From contig DAOSUS010000017.1 of NCBI GenBank assembly GCA_035378955.1, positions 1 through 56,897 on the forward strand: a DNA stretch of 56,897 bases, in the 5' to 3' direction. This DNA is from Candidatus Hydrogenedens sp. (GTDB lineage: Bacteria > Hydrogenedentota > Hydrogenedentia > Hydrogenedentales > Hydrogenedentaceae). The notes under the pieces were generated by a model. That model saw only the letters and a program-made list of their open reading frames with translations, did not search any database and was not told the DNA's origin. The position numbers and the translations under genes are program-made. Shown piece by piece: positions 27,936-37,418 of the stretch. How positions within the stretch are numbered: the stretch's first letter is position 1; every line of letters begins with the position of its first letter.

Positions 27936-28940
27936 TCAGTATGAAGTTTCATCCAGTTTGACAGGTCCGCGGAATACCCAATAGACATAACCCGTATAAA
28001 CAAGGACTATAGGTAAAACAGCAAGGACAATTCCTAACATAATCGTCAGCGTTTTTGGGCTGGATGCGGAATTGTAAATATCCAGGCTAAATGCGGGATT
28101 TATTGTAGAACGAACAAGATAAGGGAACATATTAGAAGCGAATATCAGGATAATAGAAGCAATAAAACCTGTATTGCTCAAAAAGGCAATTCCCCCTTTC
28201 TCTTTCCATGATAACCAGAGGGTTAATCCTAACATGGCAACGGCAACTAAGCCCAAAATAGAGGTAATTAGTCGGGGTTTTGCCCATGCAACTGTGGAAA
28301 AACTAACTACGGTTAATACCGCAAAAAGGATAAGGACAATAAAACTCAATACTTTTGATGTTTTTCTCATCTGATAATTTAAGTCCTTTTCCGTTTTCAT
28401 CTGGAGATATAAAGAACCGTGTAAGGCAAAAAGAAATATGGCAAATAAACCTGTGATTACGCTCAAAGGATTAAGAAAAGAGAAGAAGTTGCCTTGAAAA
28501 ATTCCCTTTTCATTGATAGCAATTCCGATTAGAGCATTTCCACTTGCCACTCCTAACAACAGCGTCGCCACAAGACTGGATATAGAAAATAAAACATCCC
28601 AGATATTTTGCCACCCGGGCGACTCTACTTTACTACGAAACTCCATAGATGCAGCGCGGAATATTAAAGTAGTAAGCAACATCATAAAAGGTGTGTAAAA
28701 CGCAGAAAAAACGGTAGCGTATGCGGTCGGAAACGCTGCAAATAAAGCACCTCCGAAGGTAATCAGCCAGACTTCATTTCCATCCCAGACCGGACCGATA
28801 GCATTCATCAGAATACGCCGATGCTCATTTTTTTGTGTAAACAAATGTAAAATTCCGACGCCTAAATCAAAACCTTCCAGAATGGCATAAACCATAAGCA
28901 AGACCGTCATTAATACAAACCAGATTACATTAATTAACAT
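27936..28940 (-). CDS. cydB: Cytochrome bd ubiquinol oxidase subunit II
   Basis: This is a 334-aa membrane protein with eight to nine helices. It has the signature GPVWDGNEVWLITFGGALFAAFP region and the N-terminal ILEGFDLGVG of CydB. It is slightly shorter than the Escherichia coli subunit but complete. Subunit II stabilises the CydA haem b595/d centre. It is expressed with cydA (25 bp upstream). A good ribosome-binding site AGAGGAG precedes the ATG. Confidence 0.97.
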   Translation of the reverse strand: MLINVIWFVLMTVLLMVYAILEGFDLGVGILHLFTQKNEHRRILMNAIGPVWDGNEVWLITFGGALFAAFPTAYATVFSAFYTPFMMLLTTLIFRAASMEFRSKVESPGWQNIWDVLFSISSLVATLLLGVASGNALIGIAINEKGIFQGNFFSFLNPLSVITGLFAIFLFALHGSLYLQMKTEKDLNYQMRKTSKVLSFIVLILFAVLTVVSFSTVAWAKPRLITSILGLVAVAMLGLTLWLSWKEKGGIAFLSNTGFIASIILIFASNMFPYLVRSTINPAFSLDIYNSASSPKTLTIMLGIVLAVLPIVLVYTGYVYWVFRGPVKLDETSY

Positions 28941-28965
28941 AAAAAACTCCTCTGTTTATAAAAGT

Positions 28966-30303
28966 TTAATGGTTTATGATTTCAGGACCTTTCTTTATTT
29001 TCTTAACAAGGATAAATATATATAGGATAAATAAAAGTGAGTAAATTGTGGTAAACATTAGGGTAGAACCCAAAACCTGACTGGCAGATACACCCGAGGA
29101 TACACCGTCTTGGGTTCGCAATAAATCTTGAACAATCCAGGGTTGCCTTCCTACTTCAGCGGCAATCCAGCCTGCCATATTGGAAACATAAGGTAAAGGA
29201 AGGGAGAAAACAAATACCCATAACAGCCAGCGATAGTCGAATAACTTGCCTTTCCACCAGAGGAATAAAGATAAGGTGGTTAATGCGATAAAGAACATTC
29301 CTAAACCTGCCATTAAATGGAAGGTAAAAAAGGGTAATTTTACCGGAGGCTGGTCTTCTGGCGGGAATTGGTCTAAGGCTTTCACAGGCTTATTAAAATC
29401 GAAATAGACTAAAAAACTCAAGAAACCGGGAATAGTTACTCCATAATCAACCTTTTTTTCCTGCTCGTTGGGTATTCCGAAAAGATAATAGGGAGTGCCC
29501 CCTTCTGTTGTTTTGAAATGCCCTTCAAAGGCGGCTAATTTGGCGGGTTGATGGCGTGCAACAACTATCGCCTGATGATGTCCTGCAAACAATGTGAAAT
29601 AAGCACCAATAACACCAAACACCAGAGCAATTTTGAAGGAACGGCGTGCAAATTCTTCATACTTGCCTTTTAAGATGTAAAGTGCAGAGATACTCATAAC
29701 GAAAAAGGAAGCAGTTAACATAGCACTGAAAATAACATGGGAATATCTACCCACGGTGGAAGGATTAAAAAACATTTGCCAGAAACTAATAATCTCTGCA
29801 CGAGGACCTAAAGGCGTTTCAACAATATGAAAACCTGCGGGTGTGTGTTGCCATGAATTGGCTACTAAAATCCATAATGCGGATAATGTTGCCCCTAAGG
29901 CTACCATAAGTGTTGAAAAAAAGTGAGCTTTTTTAGATACACGATTCCATCCAAAAACAAGCACCCCTAAAAATGCCGATTCGAGGAAGAAAGAAATTAA
30001 CGCCTCTGCAGCTAATGGCGAACCAAAAACATCCCCTACAAAACGAGAATATTCAGACCAGTTCGTCCCAAATTCAAATTCCATAACGATACCTGTGGTA
30101 ACACCCATGGCAAAAGTTACTGCAAAAATATTGGTCCAGAACCGTGCCATTTTATCATAAATTTCCTCCCCTGTTTTGAGCCTCTGATAGGACATATAAA
30201 CCATAATCCACCCTAAACCTATTGTAAAAGGGGGGTAGAGATAATGGAAAATAGCAGTTAAAGCGAATTGAATTCGTGCCAACATGAGTGCATCAGTAAG
30301 CAT
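28966..30303 (-). CDS. cydA: Cytochrome bd ubiquinol oxidase subunit I (short Q-loop type)
   Basis: This 445-aa CydA carries haem ligand His 20 (AIFHYLYPPFTIGLG), Glu 100 and Glu 108 in the second-helix region, and the GRQPWIVQ quinol-site element. It lacks the long C-terminal Q-loop insertion of enterobacterial CydA, so it belongs to the short-loop class. With CydB it forms a high-affinity oxygen-reducing quinol oxidase in the inner membrane, implying use of low oxygen or oxygen scavenging. It is the first gene of cydAB, divergent from lemA across 337 bp. Confidence 0.97.
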   Translation of the reverse strand: MLTDALMLARIQFALTAIFHYLYPPFTIGLGWIMVYMSYQRLKTGEEIYDKMARFWTNIFAVTFAMGVTTGIVMEFEFGTNWSEYSRFVGDVFGSPLAAEALISFFLESAFLGVLVFGWNRVSKKAHFFSTLMVALGATLSALWILVANSWQHTPAGFHIVETPLGPRAEIISFWQMFFNPSTVGRYSHVIFSAMLTASFFVMSISALYILKGKYEEFARRSFKIALVFGVIGAYFTLFAGHHQAIVVARHQPAKLAAFEGHFKTTEGGTPYYLFGIPNEQEKKVDYGVTIPGFLSFLVYFDFNKPVKALDQFPPEDQPPVKLPFFTFHLMAGLGMFFIALTTLSLFLWWKGKLFDYRWLLWVFVFSLPLPYVSNMAGWIAAEVGRQPWIVQDLLRTQDGVSSGVSASQVLGSTLMFTTIYSLLFILYIFILVKKIKKGPEIINH

Positions 30304-30640
30304 AGATGAATACTCCTGTTTAAGTTGTATTGCCTTTTGTATAAGTATATTTTATCAATTTGTGGCTATCAATTATCCAACCCTCACGGATGGAATTTTC
30401 TTATGCAACAGTTATATGATGGGAAAAACAAGAATACTTCTCTTTCCCAAATACAGAAACAAAAGGGTATTTTATTTTATTCCTTAAAAATTTAATAGGT
30501 TAGTCAAGTTAGACGGTTCAGATATATCAAATAATTTCGGTAAAACTTTTCTTGTTATTTTTTGCTCTTGTTGTCAACTGTGTTAATATTAACAAAACAG
30601 TCCGTTCAAGAGTTCGGACTATAAAAAGGAGATTTGAATT
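30304..30640. other. Divergent regulatory gap between cydA and lemA
   Basis: This 337-bp AT-rich region holds no gene I can support. It contains a 12-bp palindrome GTTAATATTAAC (30582-30593). TTGCTC and TAATAT are spaced 16 bp apart (30562-30567, 30584-30589) as a weak promoter for lemA. A hairpin AGTCCG / CGGACT with a 10-nt loop (30599-30620) lies just before the AAGGAG ribosome-binding site; it could be a 5' leader structure. Confidence 0.45.
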
Positions 30641-31204
30641 ATGACGACAGGAATTCTAATTGCTGTTCTGGTATTTCTTGTATTGTTGGTGTTGTTTTTT
30701 ATCAGCACCTACAATCGGCTGGTTCGATTGTTAAATGAGGTAAAAAATGCATGGTCGCAGATTGATGTGCAATTAAAACGGAGGCATGACCTTATTCCCA
30801 ATCTGGTAGAAACCGTCAAGGGTTACATGCAACATGAACGGGCAACACTGGAAAACATTACTCAGGCGCGAAATCTGGCCATGAAGCCAGGTTCGGTTAG
30901 TGAACGGGCTCAAGCAGAACAACAATTAACCCAGGCATTGCATAATTTCTTCGTTGTAGTAGAAAATTATCCCGACCTGAAAGCGAACCAAAATTTTCTT
31001 GCGTTGCAGGAAGAACTAACTTCTACGGAAAATCGTATCTCTTTTGCTCGTCAGGCATATAATGATACAGTAATGAATTTTAATAATGCGATACAGATGT
31101 TCCCAACGAATATTGTGGGTGCCATGTTCGGATTTAAAGAACAAAGTTTCTTCGAACTGGAGAATGTTGCAGAGCGAGCCGTACCCAAAGTATCGTTTCA
31201 ATAA
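30641..31204 (+). CDS. lemA: LemA family protein
   Basis: This 187-aa protein has one N-terminal transmembrane helix (about 5-26) and a long helical cytoplasmic or periplasmic bundle. The LemA signature is clear: YNRLVRLLNEVKNAWSQIDVQLKRRHDLIPNLVETVKGY and NDTVMNFNNAIQMFPTNI. Its function is not established; in many bacteria it pairs with an HtpX-like protease, as here (28 bp downstream). The start is ATG 30641 after AAAAAGGAG. Confidence 0.95.
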   Translation: MTTGILIAVLVFLVLLVLFFISTYNRLVRLLNEVKNAWSQIDVQLKRRHDLIPNLVETVKGYMQHERATLENITQARNLAMKPGSVSERAQAEQQLTQALHNFFVVVENYPDLKANQNFLALQEELTSTENRISFARQAYNDTVMNFNNAIQMFPTNIVGAMFGFKEQSFFELENVAERAVPKVSFQ

Positions 31205-31231
31205 AACCGCTCAGGAATATGAAATTTAACG

Positions 31232-32620
31232 ATGTTTGAACTCATCCGTCGAAACAAACGCCGTTCTATTTTACTGGCCATTATTATGCTGATTTTTATG
31301 CTATTCATAGGTTATATTATCGGCTCGTTTCTTGCCTTTACATACTATTATGTTTCGGAACCCTATGCCTTCGCTAAAGACAAAATAATTACTTATCCAT
31401 CTCAGCCCTATAATCCAAACTTTCCTCCGAATTATTCGCCTTCTCATTCATACGAGGAACCTCCCCTTACTTATGAGCAGGTTATGTCTTTTATCTGGTT
31501 TTACTGGGGACCTCTTGGGGCTATGGTTGCTTTTGTAATATGGTTTATACAGATGTTGTTTGCTTACTATTCCGGTGGGCAAATACTTCTATCCGTCAGC
31601 AATGCTATTAAAATTGAAAAGGCAGACCACCCCCAGTTGTATAACATCGTTGAGGAGATGAGAATTGCATCACGACTTCCTGCTATGCCCGAAATTTATG
31701 TTATAGATGACCCATCTATGAACGCCTTTGCAACAGGTCGGTCCCCAGAACATTCAGCCGTTGCGGTAACCCGTGGATTGCTAAACACAATGAACCGCGA
31801 CCAGATACAGGGGGTTATTGCTCATGAAATCAGTCATATTACACACCGCGATACATTGTATATGACCATGTTGGCGGTATCCCTCGGCACTATTATTTTG
31901 CTGGTTGTAGGACTACGCGAAATTATTGGTGCAGGCATTCGTGGGTCTGCAAGGTATAGCAGACGCAATCGCAACGATGCAGCAGGGCTTATCTTCTTCC
32001 TCCTATTTGTTTATATATTTGCTTTGTTATTATCTTTAATAGCGCCCTTTCTTGCTCAGATTATTTATTTCGCCTGTTCTCGTCAGAGAGAGTATTTAGC
32101 CGATGCAGGAGCGGTTGTGTTTACTCGCAATCCGGAGGGATTGGCATCAGCCCTCGAAACAATTGCTAATCGTTACCAAAAGCAACCGGCTACAAATGTA
32201 AACCAGATAATTGCTCCCCTTTATATTGTAAATCCCTTAGAAACGCGTAATCTTAATGCTTCATCCATTTTTAGCACACATCCACCACTACAAAGGCGAA
32301 TACAGATTTTACGAAATATTGCCCGAACCCCTTCCCTGACTTATGAGCAAGCATGGAAAGAGGTCGAAGGGAAAAAATGGGAAAAGGGAGACTTTACTTC
32401 TCTCGCTCCTTCTGCTACTCCTTCTACTACTCCTTCTACATCCTCTTTAACACAGACATCCATGACACCCCTTCAAAATGCCCGCCTCAGCGGTAACGCT
32501 ATAATGAAAGCACAAAAATATACTTTTCTTAAATGTTCCTGTGGAGTAACTTTAAAAATACCACCCGGGTATAATGGTAAAGTAATCTGCCCTCGTTGTA
32601 GAACCGTTCACACAATTTAG
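31232..32620 (+). CDS. M48 (HtpX-like) membrane metalloprotease with C-terminal zinc ribbon
   Basis: This is a 462-aa protease. Two N-terminal transmembrane segments are at about 13-38 and 88-112. The zinc site is HEISH (198-202) in GVIAHEISHITHRD, with a third ligand expected in REYLADAGAV (about 289-298). Two more hydrophobic helices lie between. A Ser/Thr/Pro-rich linker leads to a C-terminal zinc ribbon (CSCG...CPRC) not present in Escherichia coli HtpX. M48 proteases degrade misfolded or damaged membrane proteins. The gene directly follows lemA, a recurrent pairing, and precedes a YgbA-like gene by 49 bp, so all three may be co-transcribed. Confidence 0.9.
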   Translation: MFELIRRNKRRSILLAIIMLIFMLFIGYIIGSFLAFTYYYVSEPYAFAKDKIITYPSQPYNPNFPPNYSPSHSYEEPPLTYEQVMSFIWFYWGPLGAMVAFVIWFIQMLFAYYSGGQILLSVSNAIKIEKADHPQLYNIVEEMRIASRLPAMPEIYVIDDPSMNAFATGRSPEHSAVAVTRGLLNTMNRDQIQGVIAHEISHITHRDTLYMTMLAVSLGTIILLVVGLREIIGAGIRGSARYSRRNRNDAAGLIFFLLFVYIFALLLSLIAPFLAQIIYFACSRQREYLADAGAVVFTRNPEGLASALETIANRYQKQPATNVNQIIAPLYIVNPLETRNLNASSIFSTHPPLQRRIQILRNIARTPSLTYEQAWKEVEGKKWEKGDFTSLAPSATPSTTPSTSSLTQTSMTPLQNARLSGNAIMKAQKYTFLKCSCGVTLKIPPGYNGKVICPRCRTVHTI

Positions 32621-32669
32621 GATAGAACAGGCAAGACAGGTTCAACAGGAGAAAAAGGATTTAATCCTA

Positions 32670-33026
32670 ATGACAATGGATAATAAAGAACATAAAAAGA
32701 ACCTGCGTAGAGAAAAATTCGAGAAAAAAACTATCAAAAGCATGATAGAAATCTATTGCAAATACCATCATGAAAACCCCGTATGTGAAGAATGTAATGA
32801 ACTTTTAGAATATGCCTATAAGCGGATTGAAAAATGTCCACTTATGCCGGATAAACCTACCTGTAAAAATTGCCACATCCATTGCTATGACAAGAAACAC
32901 AAAGAGCGAATAAAAACCGTAATGAGATTTTCCGGCCCTAAAATGTTTTTATACCACCCTATTCTATCTTTGATTTATCTTAAAAATAAGTTTTCAGAGA
33001 AGAAATATGAGACAAAGGGTGCTTAA
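32670..33026 (+). CDS. YgbA-like protein, nitrous-oxide-stimulated promoter family
   Basis: This 118-aa cysteine-rich protein matches the YgbA_NO family by layout: EKKTIKSMIEIYCKYHH, then CEECNELLEYAYKRIEKCP, then KPTCKNCHIHCYDKKHKERIKTVMRF. Seven conserved-looking cysteines suggest metal or Fe-S binding, and family members are linked to nitrosative stress. It ends in a basic tail. It follows the M48 protease gene, and its ATG is preceded by AAAAGGA. It is convergent with comEC. Confidence 0.85.
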   Translation: MTMDNKEHKKNLRREKFEKKTIKSMIEIYCKYHHENPVCEECNELLEYAYKRIEKCPLMPDKPTCKNCHIHCYDKKHKERIKTVMRFSGPKMFLYHPILSLIYLKNKFSEKKYETKGA

Positions 33027-33068
33027 ATATGGAACGGATAGATAACAAGTCTTTGATTGCAAAATGTG

Positions 33069-35435
33069 TTAAGAGTGTCCCTCTTTTCTGAGGAAATACC
33101 CCTTTTTCTGTCTTGCTCCGTAGATGTTTATTTTATCACCATTAGATTGAATGGTTATCCCACCATAATAATCCGTTCGCCAGAGGGGTATTTGATATTG
33201 ATGTAGCAGGTCTTTAACCTCATTTCTCACGCCCCAGTTGTGTTGGAATTCGTTTACAGAGACAACGGCTATTTCAGGCTGCGATTTCTCTAATAATTCT
33301 TGATTTAATGAATTCTTTAATCCATGATGAGGAATTTTTATTATTGTTGCATAACAATCCGTAGAAGAAAGTTCTTTCTCTGTCAGTTTTGCAGGAAAAT
33401 CACCCGTGAGTAATACAGAGAAATGATTATTAACAAATTTCAAAACAAGGGAATTTTCGTTGGTTTCATAATAATAAGGTCTACCTGCATAAAGAATATT
33501 TAGAAAATTTTTTGTCAGCTTTATTTGCAATCCATCTTTAGCCTTAATGAGATTAATGTTTTTGAAGATTGCTTTTTTAATCATCTCGTTTCCAAGTTCT
33601 GTGTCTGTAAATCCCTCTCCATAAATAAAATGTCGAACTTGCAGTTTATCCATAGCGTTGAATATGCCCCCTATATGGTCTTCATCCGCATGGGTAGCAA
33701 CAACATAATCCAATCTCCGTATTCCTTTGGCAAACAGGAAAGGGACTACAATCCGTTCCCCCATCCTTTTAGTCCCACCATCTACAAGGATATTCTCTTT
33801 CTCCGCAGTTGTGATGAGGATAGCATCTCCATGCCCTACATCGAGGATATACACAGTAGTTTCTCTATAGAAAGGAACACCCGTCCAGAAAAAAATCAAT
33901 ATCATACAGCCAGCAATGAACATAAAAAAGGCTTTTCGTTTTTGTGTAATAAGCCAGTGATAAAGAAATATGCAAACAACAAAGTAGAGGAAAATAGCCA
34001 AAGGAGAAGGATGGGAAATTGGAAATATAGTATAGGAAAAAGAGCCACCCCACTTGCATAGTGATTGAATAAGGATTAAAAATACCCCGCTTATATAGAA
34101 GAATAAAGCAGGTATCAATGGGACAAAGATAAGAGCCAATCCACAAATACTGGTCATTAGATAAAGAGTAATCAACGGAATGACGAGAAGATTATATATA
34201 GGACTTAAAATATTTATTTGAAGGTTTGTGATAACAAGTAAAGGCAGTAATAATACCTGTGCAGATATAGTCACAGATAAATAGGTGCGGATGGTCCATG
34301 GAAAAATTCGTAATAGTTTCAAAAGAGGTTCATTGAATAATAGGATAGAAGCAACTGCTAATATAGACATTTGTGTTCCCATATCCCAGATGAGGTCTGT
34401 GTTAAAAATAAAAAGCAGTGTTACTGTTATGCATAAAGCAGTGAGAATATCTTCATTTTTTCTGTTCCATAAATATAATTCATAAACTATTAACATAAGA
34501 ACAGCCCTCAACGAAGAGCCATGAGCACCACTTATCAGAGCATATAGAATACACAACAACAAAGCAGGCACATCTGCCCATCGTCTCTGTGTCTTAAAAA
34601 TTGTCCTCATTAGAGCCCGTGTAAACCAGAACACCAAACCAACATGCAGTCCTGAAATAGCAAGGATGTGTATAGTTCCTGTAAGCACAAAGTTTTGCTT
34701 TTCTTTGTAATCCAAGCCACTTCGGTCTCCCAACCATATAGCCCTTGTCATATCCTTAATAGAAGTAGGTGTATACTGTATTATCCGTTCGTAAAAATAT
34801 TGTTGCAATCGGGATAGGTGAAAAAAGGGAGAGAGCGTATAAGTATGGATTCTTTTTATCTGCGGTGCATAAGTAAAAATCTTTGTATAAATTCTATGGG
34901 AACGGAGATAGGTTTCATAATCACTTAACGATTCGTTCACGGCACTTAAATAGAGTGATGTTTTTCCGAATAGATGAACACGAGTATGTGTAAAGATGGG
35001 ATATTGGGCATCTTTGCATGAAACAAGGGCTTTCCCTACAATATCTTCCCATCTGCTTCCATTTTTTACTTTCAAGATATGAATCACAAATTGAATTTGT
35101 CGGTCGGTAGGGTCAAAGAGTGTGTTTTCAGTTACATACCCTTCTACCTCAACATACGCATTCGGTGGTTGCTGCCTCAACCATAAGAAAAAATCATCTC
35201 CTTCTTCGGGATAAGGATGTAATAAATAAGATAGAGCACCAATAATAAGAGAAAACAAAAAAATCCCAATGCCTTCTACATATCGGATTTTTTTCTGGTA
35301 ACTTACTATAAGAAAAAGAATAAGGATAAGACTAATGATAGGCAACAAAGCCCATGTTATCCATTGTGTCTTGGATAAGACAGCCCCACATACAAACCCT
35401 GCACATATAATTACCCAATGACGATGGAAAAACAT
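33069..35435 (-). CDS. comEC: ComEC/Rec2 family DNA-uptake protein
   Basis: This 788-aa protein has the three-part ComEC layout. An N-terminal DUF4131 region with three membrane segments (about 5-160) is followed by the ComEC membrane channel (about 225-480) with GTIHILAISGLHVGL. A C-terminal metallo-beta-lactamase-like domain (about 530-775) begins VYILDVGHGDAILI and contains the THADEDHIGG metal motif. ComEC carries single-stranded DNA across the inner membrane during competence, and the hydrolase domain may degrade the other strand. No ComEA or ComF is nearby. The gene lies 43 bp downstream of an oxidoreductase gene on the same strand. Confidence 0.93.
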   Translation of the reverse strand: MFFHRHWVIICAGFVCGAVLSKTQWITWALLPIISLILILFLIVSYQKKIRYVEGIGIFLFSLIIGALSYLLHPYPEEGDDFFLWLRQQPPNAYVEVEGYVTENTLFDPTDRQIQFVIHILKVKNGSRWEDIVGKALVSCKDAQYPIFTHTRVHLFGKTSLYLSAVNESLSDYETYLRSHRIYTKIFTYAPQIKRIHTYTLSPFFHLSRLQQYFYERIIQYTPTSIKDMTRAIWLGDRSGLDYKEKQNFVLTGTIHILAISGLHVGLVFWFTRALMRTIFKTQRRWADVPALLLCILYALISGAHGSSLRAVLMLIVYELYLWNRKNEDILTALCITVTLLFIFNTDLIWDMGTQMSILAVASILLFNEPLLKLLRIFPWTIRTYLSVTISAQVLLLPLLVITNLQINILSPIYNLLVIPLITLYLMTSICGLALIFVPLIPALFFYISGVFLILIQSLCKWGGSFSYTIFPISHPSPLAIFLYFVVCIFLYHWLITQKRKAFFMFIAGCMILIFFWTGVPFYRETTVYILDVGHGDAILITTAEKENILVDGGTKRMGERIVVPFLFAKGIRRLDYVVATHADEDHIGGIFNAMDKLQVRHFIYGEGFTDTELGNEMIKKAIFKNINLIKAKDGLQIKLTKNFLNILYAGRPYYYETNENSLVLKFVNNHFSVLLTGDFPAKLTEKELSSTDCYATIIKIPHHGLKNSLNQELLEKSQPEIAVVSVNEFQHNWGVRNEVKDLLHQYQIPLWRTDYYGGITIQSNGDKINIYGARQKKGYFLRKEGHS

Positions 35436-35478
35436 CTCAATAAAATTTTATAAATGTCCAATAAAGACTTTTTATAGA

Positions 35479-36522
35479 TTATTGGCCGTCAGCGATTTGT
35501 TTCTCTGCATTTGCAATAACTTCTTCTATTTTTACAGGTTTTCCTCCTTGTCGTTTGCTTTCATCTGCGGCTTCCAGAAAAGCAAAGATTTCTATAGTCT
35601 CTTCCGATGAAATAGGTGAAACCCCGGATTTAAAGAATTTAATTACTTCCTGAGCCAACTCCGCATAATCGCCTCCGTCTTCTTGATAGGCAGTTCCCTT
35701 CTCACCAAAAGCAATAACCTGATGAGGTAAAGGTCCTTTCCTCAATCCAACAAGGACACCCACACGCCCATCTTTCCAGACCCCTGTAACAACATCCGTA
35801 TCGGGCGTGCTAACTCGGGATACGGTCTCACAACCTTTTCCCATAACGGTATATAATGCTTCGGTAGGATGAATACCATACCAGAACAAATCGGGGTGAT
35901 GCGGTTCTAAGTGGCAAGGTCCATAAGAAATAACCGTATGAATAGAACCTATATCCTGCTGGCACAACTTTGTCAAACTGGAATAATACCGATAGGAAGA
36001 ACTGGAAAACCAAGGGACATCATGTTCTTTCGCTAATCGTGCAATCTTTATTGCATCTACCAGAGAACCCGCTAATGGTTTATCAATAAATACCCGTTTT
36101 TTGGCTTGAAACACAGGTTTTACTTGTTCCAAATGCACCCTACCATCAACACTTGTTAACATAACAGCATCTACACGAGAGCAGAGTTCTTCAATAGAAT
36201 TTACAATCTCTACGCCATATTCATTTTTTAATCGTTCGGTAAAACCATCAATGCGTGTATAACTCGCTTCCAAATCCGGACTACCCCCACGATACGCCAA
36301 TGTTACTTTAGCACCGGGTATATGTTTAGGGTTATTAGGGTCATTAAATAATTGGGTAAAGGCAATTACATGAGAAGTATCCAGACCTATCAGACCTATT
36401 TTCAGTTCTGGCTCTGCCTCTTGATGTGCTTTCTCGGCTGCGTTTCCTGTGTCCGTATTTTGAGCCATGGCGATGCAGGTTAAAATTAGCATAAAGAAGA
36501 TGTGTAATAATACATTTTTCAT
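35479..36522 (-). CDS. Sec-exported Gfo/Idh/MocA family oxidoreductase
   Basis: This 347-aa protein begins with a Sec-type signal peptide (about 1-20, cleavage after IAMA). A Rossmann domain follows: KIGLIGLDTSHVIAF, then AVMLTSVDGRVHLEQ and the sugar-dehydrogenase DKPLAG signature. The second half lacks a canonical full C-terminal dehydrogenase domain, having about 160 residues and an EEHIKFFK-like tail, so it may be a shortened member. The Sec signal, unlike the Tat signal on the gene at 10840, implies unfolded export, and cofactor loading would then need to happen outside. The substrate is unknown. The dinucleotide loop GLDTSH is atypical. Confidence 0.82.
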   Translation of the reverse strand: MKNVLLHIFFMLILTCIAMAQNTDTGNAAEKAHQEAEPELKIGLIGLDTSHVIAFTQLFNDPNNPKHIPGAKVTLAYRGGSPDLEASYTRIDGFTERLKNEYGVEIVNSIEELCSRVDAVMLTSVDGRVHLEQVKPVFQAKKRVFIDKPLAGSLVDAIKIARLAKEHDVPWFSSSSYRYYSSLTKLCQQDIGSIHTVISYGPCHLEPHHPDLFWYGIHPTEALYTVMGKGCETVSRVSTPDTDVVTGVWKDGRVGVLVGLRKGPLPHQVIAFGEKGTAYQEDGGDYAELAQEVIKFFKSGVSPISSEETIEIFAFLEAADESKRQGGKPVKIEEVIANAEKQIADGQ

Positions 36523-36767
36523 ATTCCCATTCCTTATGTTTAAACTTTTCCAGATACAAAAAATTTTTGATAAGTGTAATTTTAACTTTTTGCAATTATC
36601 AAATTGTCATAATCTATTATAGTAAATGCCTATGTTATAATTGCAATAGATAAGCAAAATGGGAAATATACACAGTATTTATAAATGCTTAATAGGGACA
36701 TATAAAATTCTATTACGAAGCGGGAACGGTTCAACTACGGTAAGGGAAAAGGATTTTTTTTAGAGAA

Positions 36768-36817
36768 TTAACCACAGAGGACACAAAGGAAATTTTACAC
36801 AAAGAACACGGAGGAGG
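36768..36817. repeat. CACAGAGGACACAAAGGA-type dispersed element
   Basis: The sequence AACCACAGAGGACACAAAGG and a second, spaced copy-like stretch CACAAAGAACACGGAGGAGG resemble the purine-rich CACAGAGG/CACGGAGG elements that recur in intergenic regions of many environmental bacterial genomes. Only one copy is in this window. Confidence 0.5.
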
Positions 36818-36851
36818 ATTTATTTATGGTAAGGGCATGGACAGAAAAAAA

Positions 36852-36875
36852 AGCACAGACAGTAATGTCTGTGCT
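36852..36875. repeat. Perfect 10-bp-stem hairpin
   Basis: AGCACAGACA and its perfect complement TGTCTGTGCT flank a 4-nt GTAA loop. It is not preceded by a gene on either strand at terminator distance and lacks a T-tract, so it looks like an intergenic palindromic repeat rather than a terminator. Confidence 0.65.
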
Positions 36876-36893
36876 ACATTAATACCTATAATG

Positions 36894-36938
36894 TCCCATT
36901 CGTCCCATCTGTCCCATTGATCCCATGGGTCCCATCAA
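36894..36938. repeat. 9-bp minisatellite, cluster 3
   Basis: Five contiguous 9-bp units (TCCCATTCG, TCCCATCTG, TCCCATTGA, TCCCATGGG, TCCCATCAA) match the family at 2-91 and 16537-16671. The last three units diverge in their final three bases. Confidence 0.85.
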
Positions 36939-36971
36939 TTGAGTATTCCTTGCAAATACCGAAAAAATACT

Positions 36972-37418
36972 TTATCCTCCGAGAAGTTCTCTGCATACTT
37001 CATTCAATAATTTACCATCAACGCGTTCTCCTAATTCTTTTTTCATAGCACCTGTCAACTTCCCTGCATGATTTATCTCAGGATGTTCCGAAAGATATTG
37101 CTTTACCCGTTGTATTACCTCATCTTTACTCATCTGTTGGGGAAGGAACTCCTCAATAACGGCTATTTCTTTCTCCAATTTGGCTACTTCATCCATTTTC
37201 CCTAATTGCTTATACACTTCGATACTATCCTTGCGTTTACGGACCTCGCTACGCAAAGCAGAAATCCCTTCGTCATCGGACATTTCTTCATCTCTTGCTG
37301 TAGATTTTTCTTTTAGCAACAGCGCCGCTTTGACCATTCGTAATGTTTCTAAGCGAACTGTGTCTCTGTCTTTCATCGCTTGCTTCATTGCTTCCTGAAC
37401 CGCATTCATAATACCCAT
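36972..37418 (-). CDS. yqeY: GatB/YqeY domain protein
   Basis: This is a 148-aa all-helical protein typical of YqeY: MNAVQEAMKQAMKDRDTVRLETLRMVKAAL at the start, SEVRKRKDSIEVYKQLGK and EFLPQQMS in the middle, and a KLTGAMKKELG tail. Family members resemble the tail domain of GatB and may help aminoacyl-tRNA or amidotransferase quality control; the role is not proven. It lies immediately downstream of the repeat mosaic, and its minus-strand promoter must lie between 37419 and 37652. Confidence 0.93.
   Translation of the reverse strand: MGIMNAVQEAMKQAMKDRDTVRLETLRMVKAALLLKEKSTARDEEMSDDEGISALRSEVRKRKDSIEVYKQLGKMDEVAKLEKEIAVIEEFLPQQMSKDEVIQRVKQYLSEHPEINHAGKLTGAMKKELGERVDGKLLNEVCRELLGG

Larger units (their letters stand above)
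36523..36971. other. 449-bp non-coding repeat mosaic
   Basis: No gene is supported. In order the gap holds AT-rich spacer, a CACAGAGGACACAAAGG-like element (36768-36817), a 10-bp perfect hairpin (36852-36875) and five 9-bp minisatellite units (36894-36938). These lie between the oxidoreductase and yqeY genes. Confidence 0.75.

Noticed and set aside
30284..30487. 67-codon plus-strand frame at the start of cydA
   Set aside because: It overlaps the cydA start, has no ribosome-binding site or family, and has noise-like composition.
33525..34061. 178-codon plus-strand frame opposite comEC
   Set aside because: It is fully inside comEC on the other strand, with no recognisable domain, while comEC has strong motifs.
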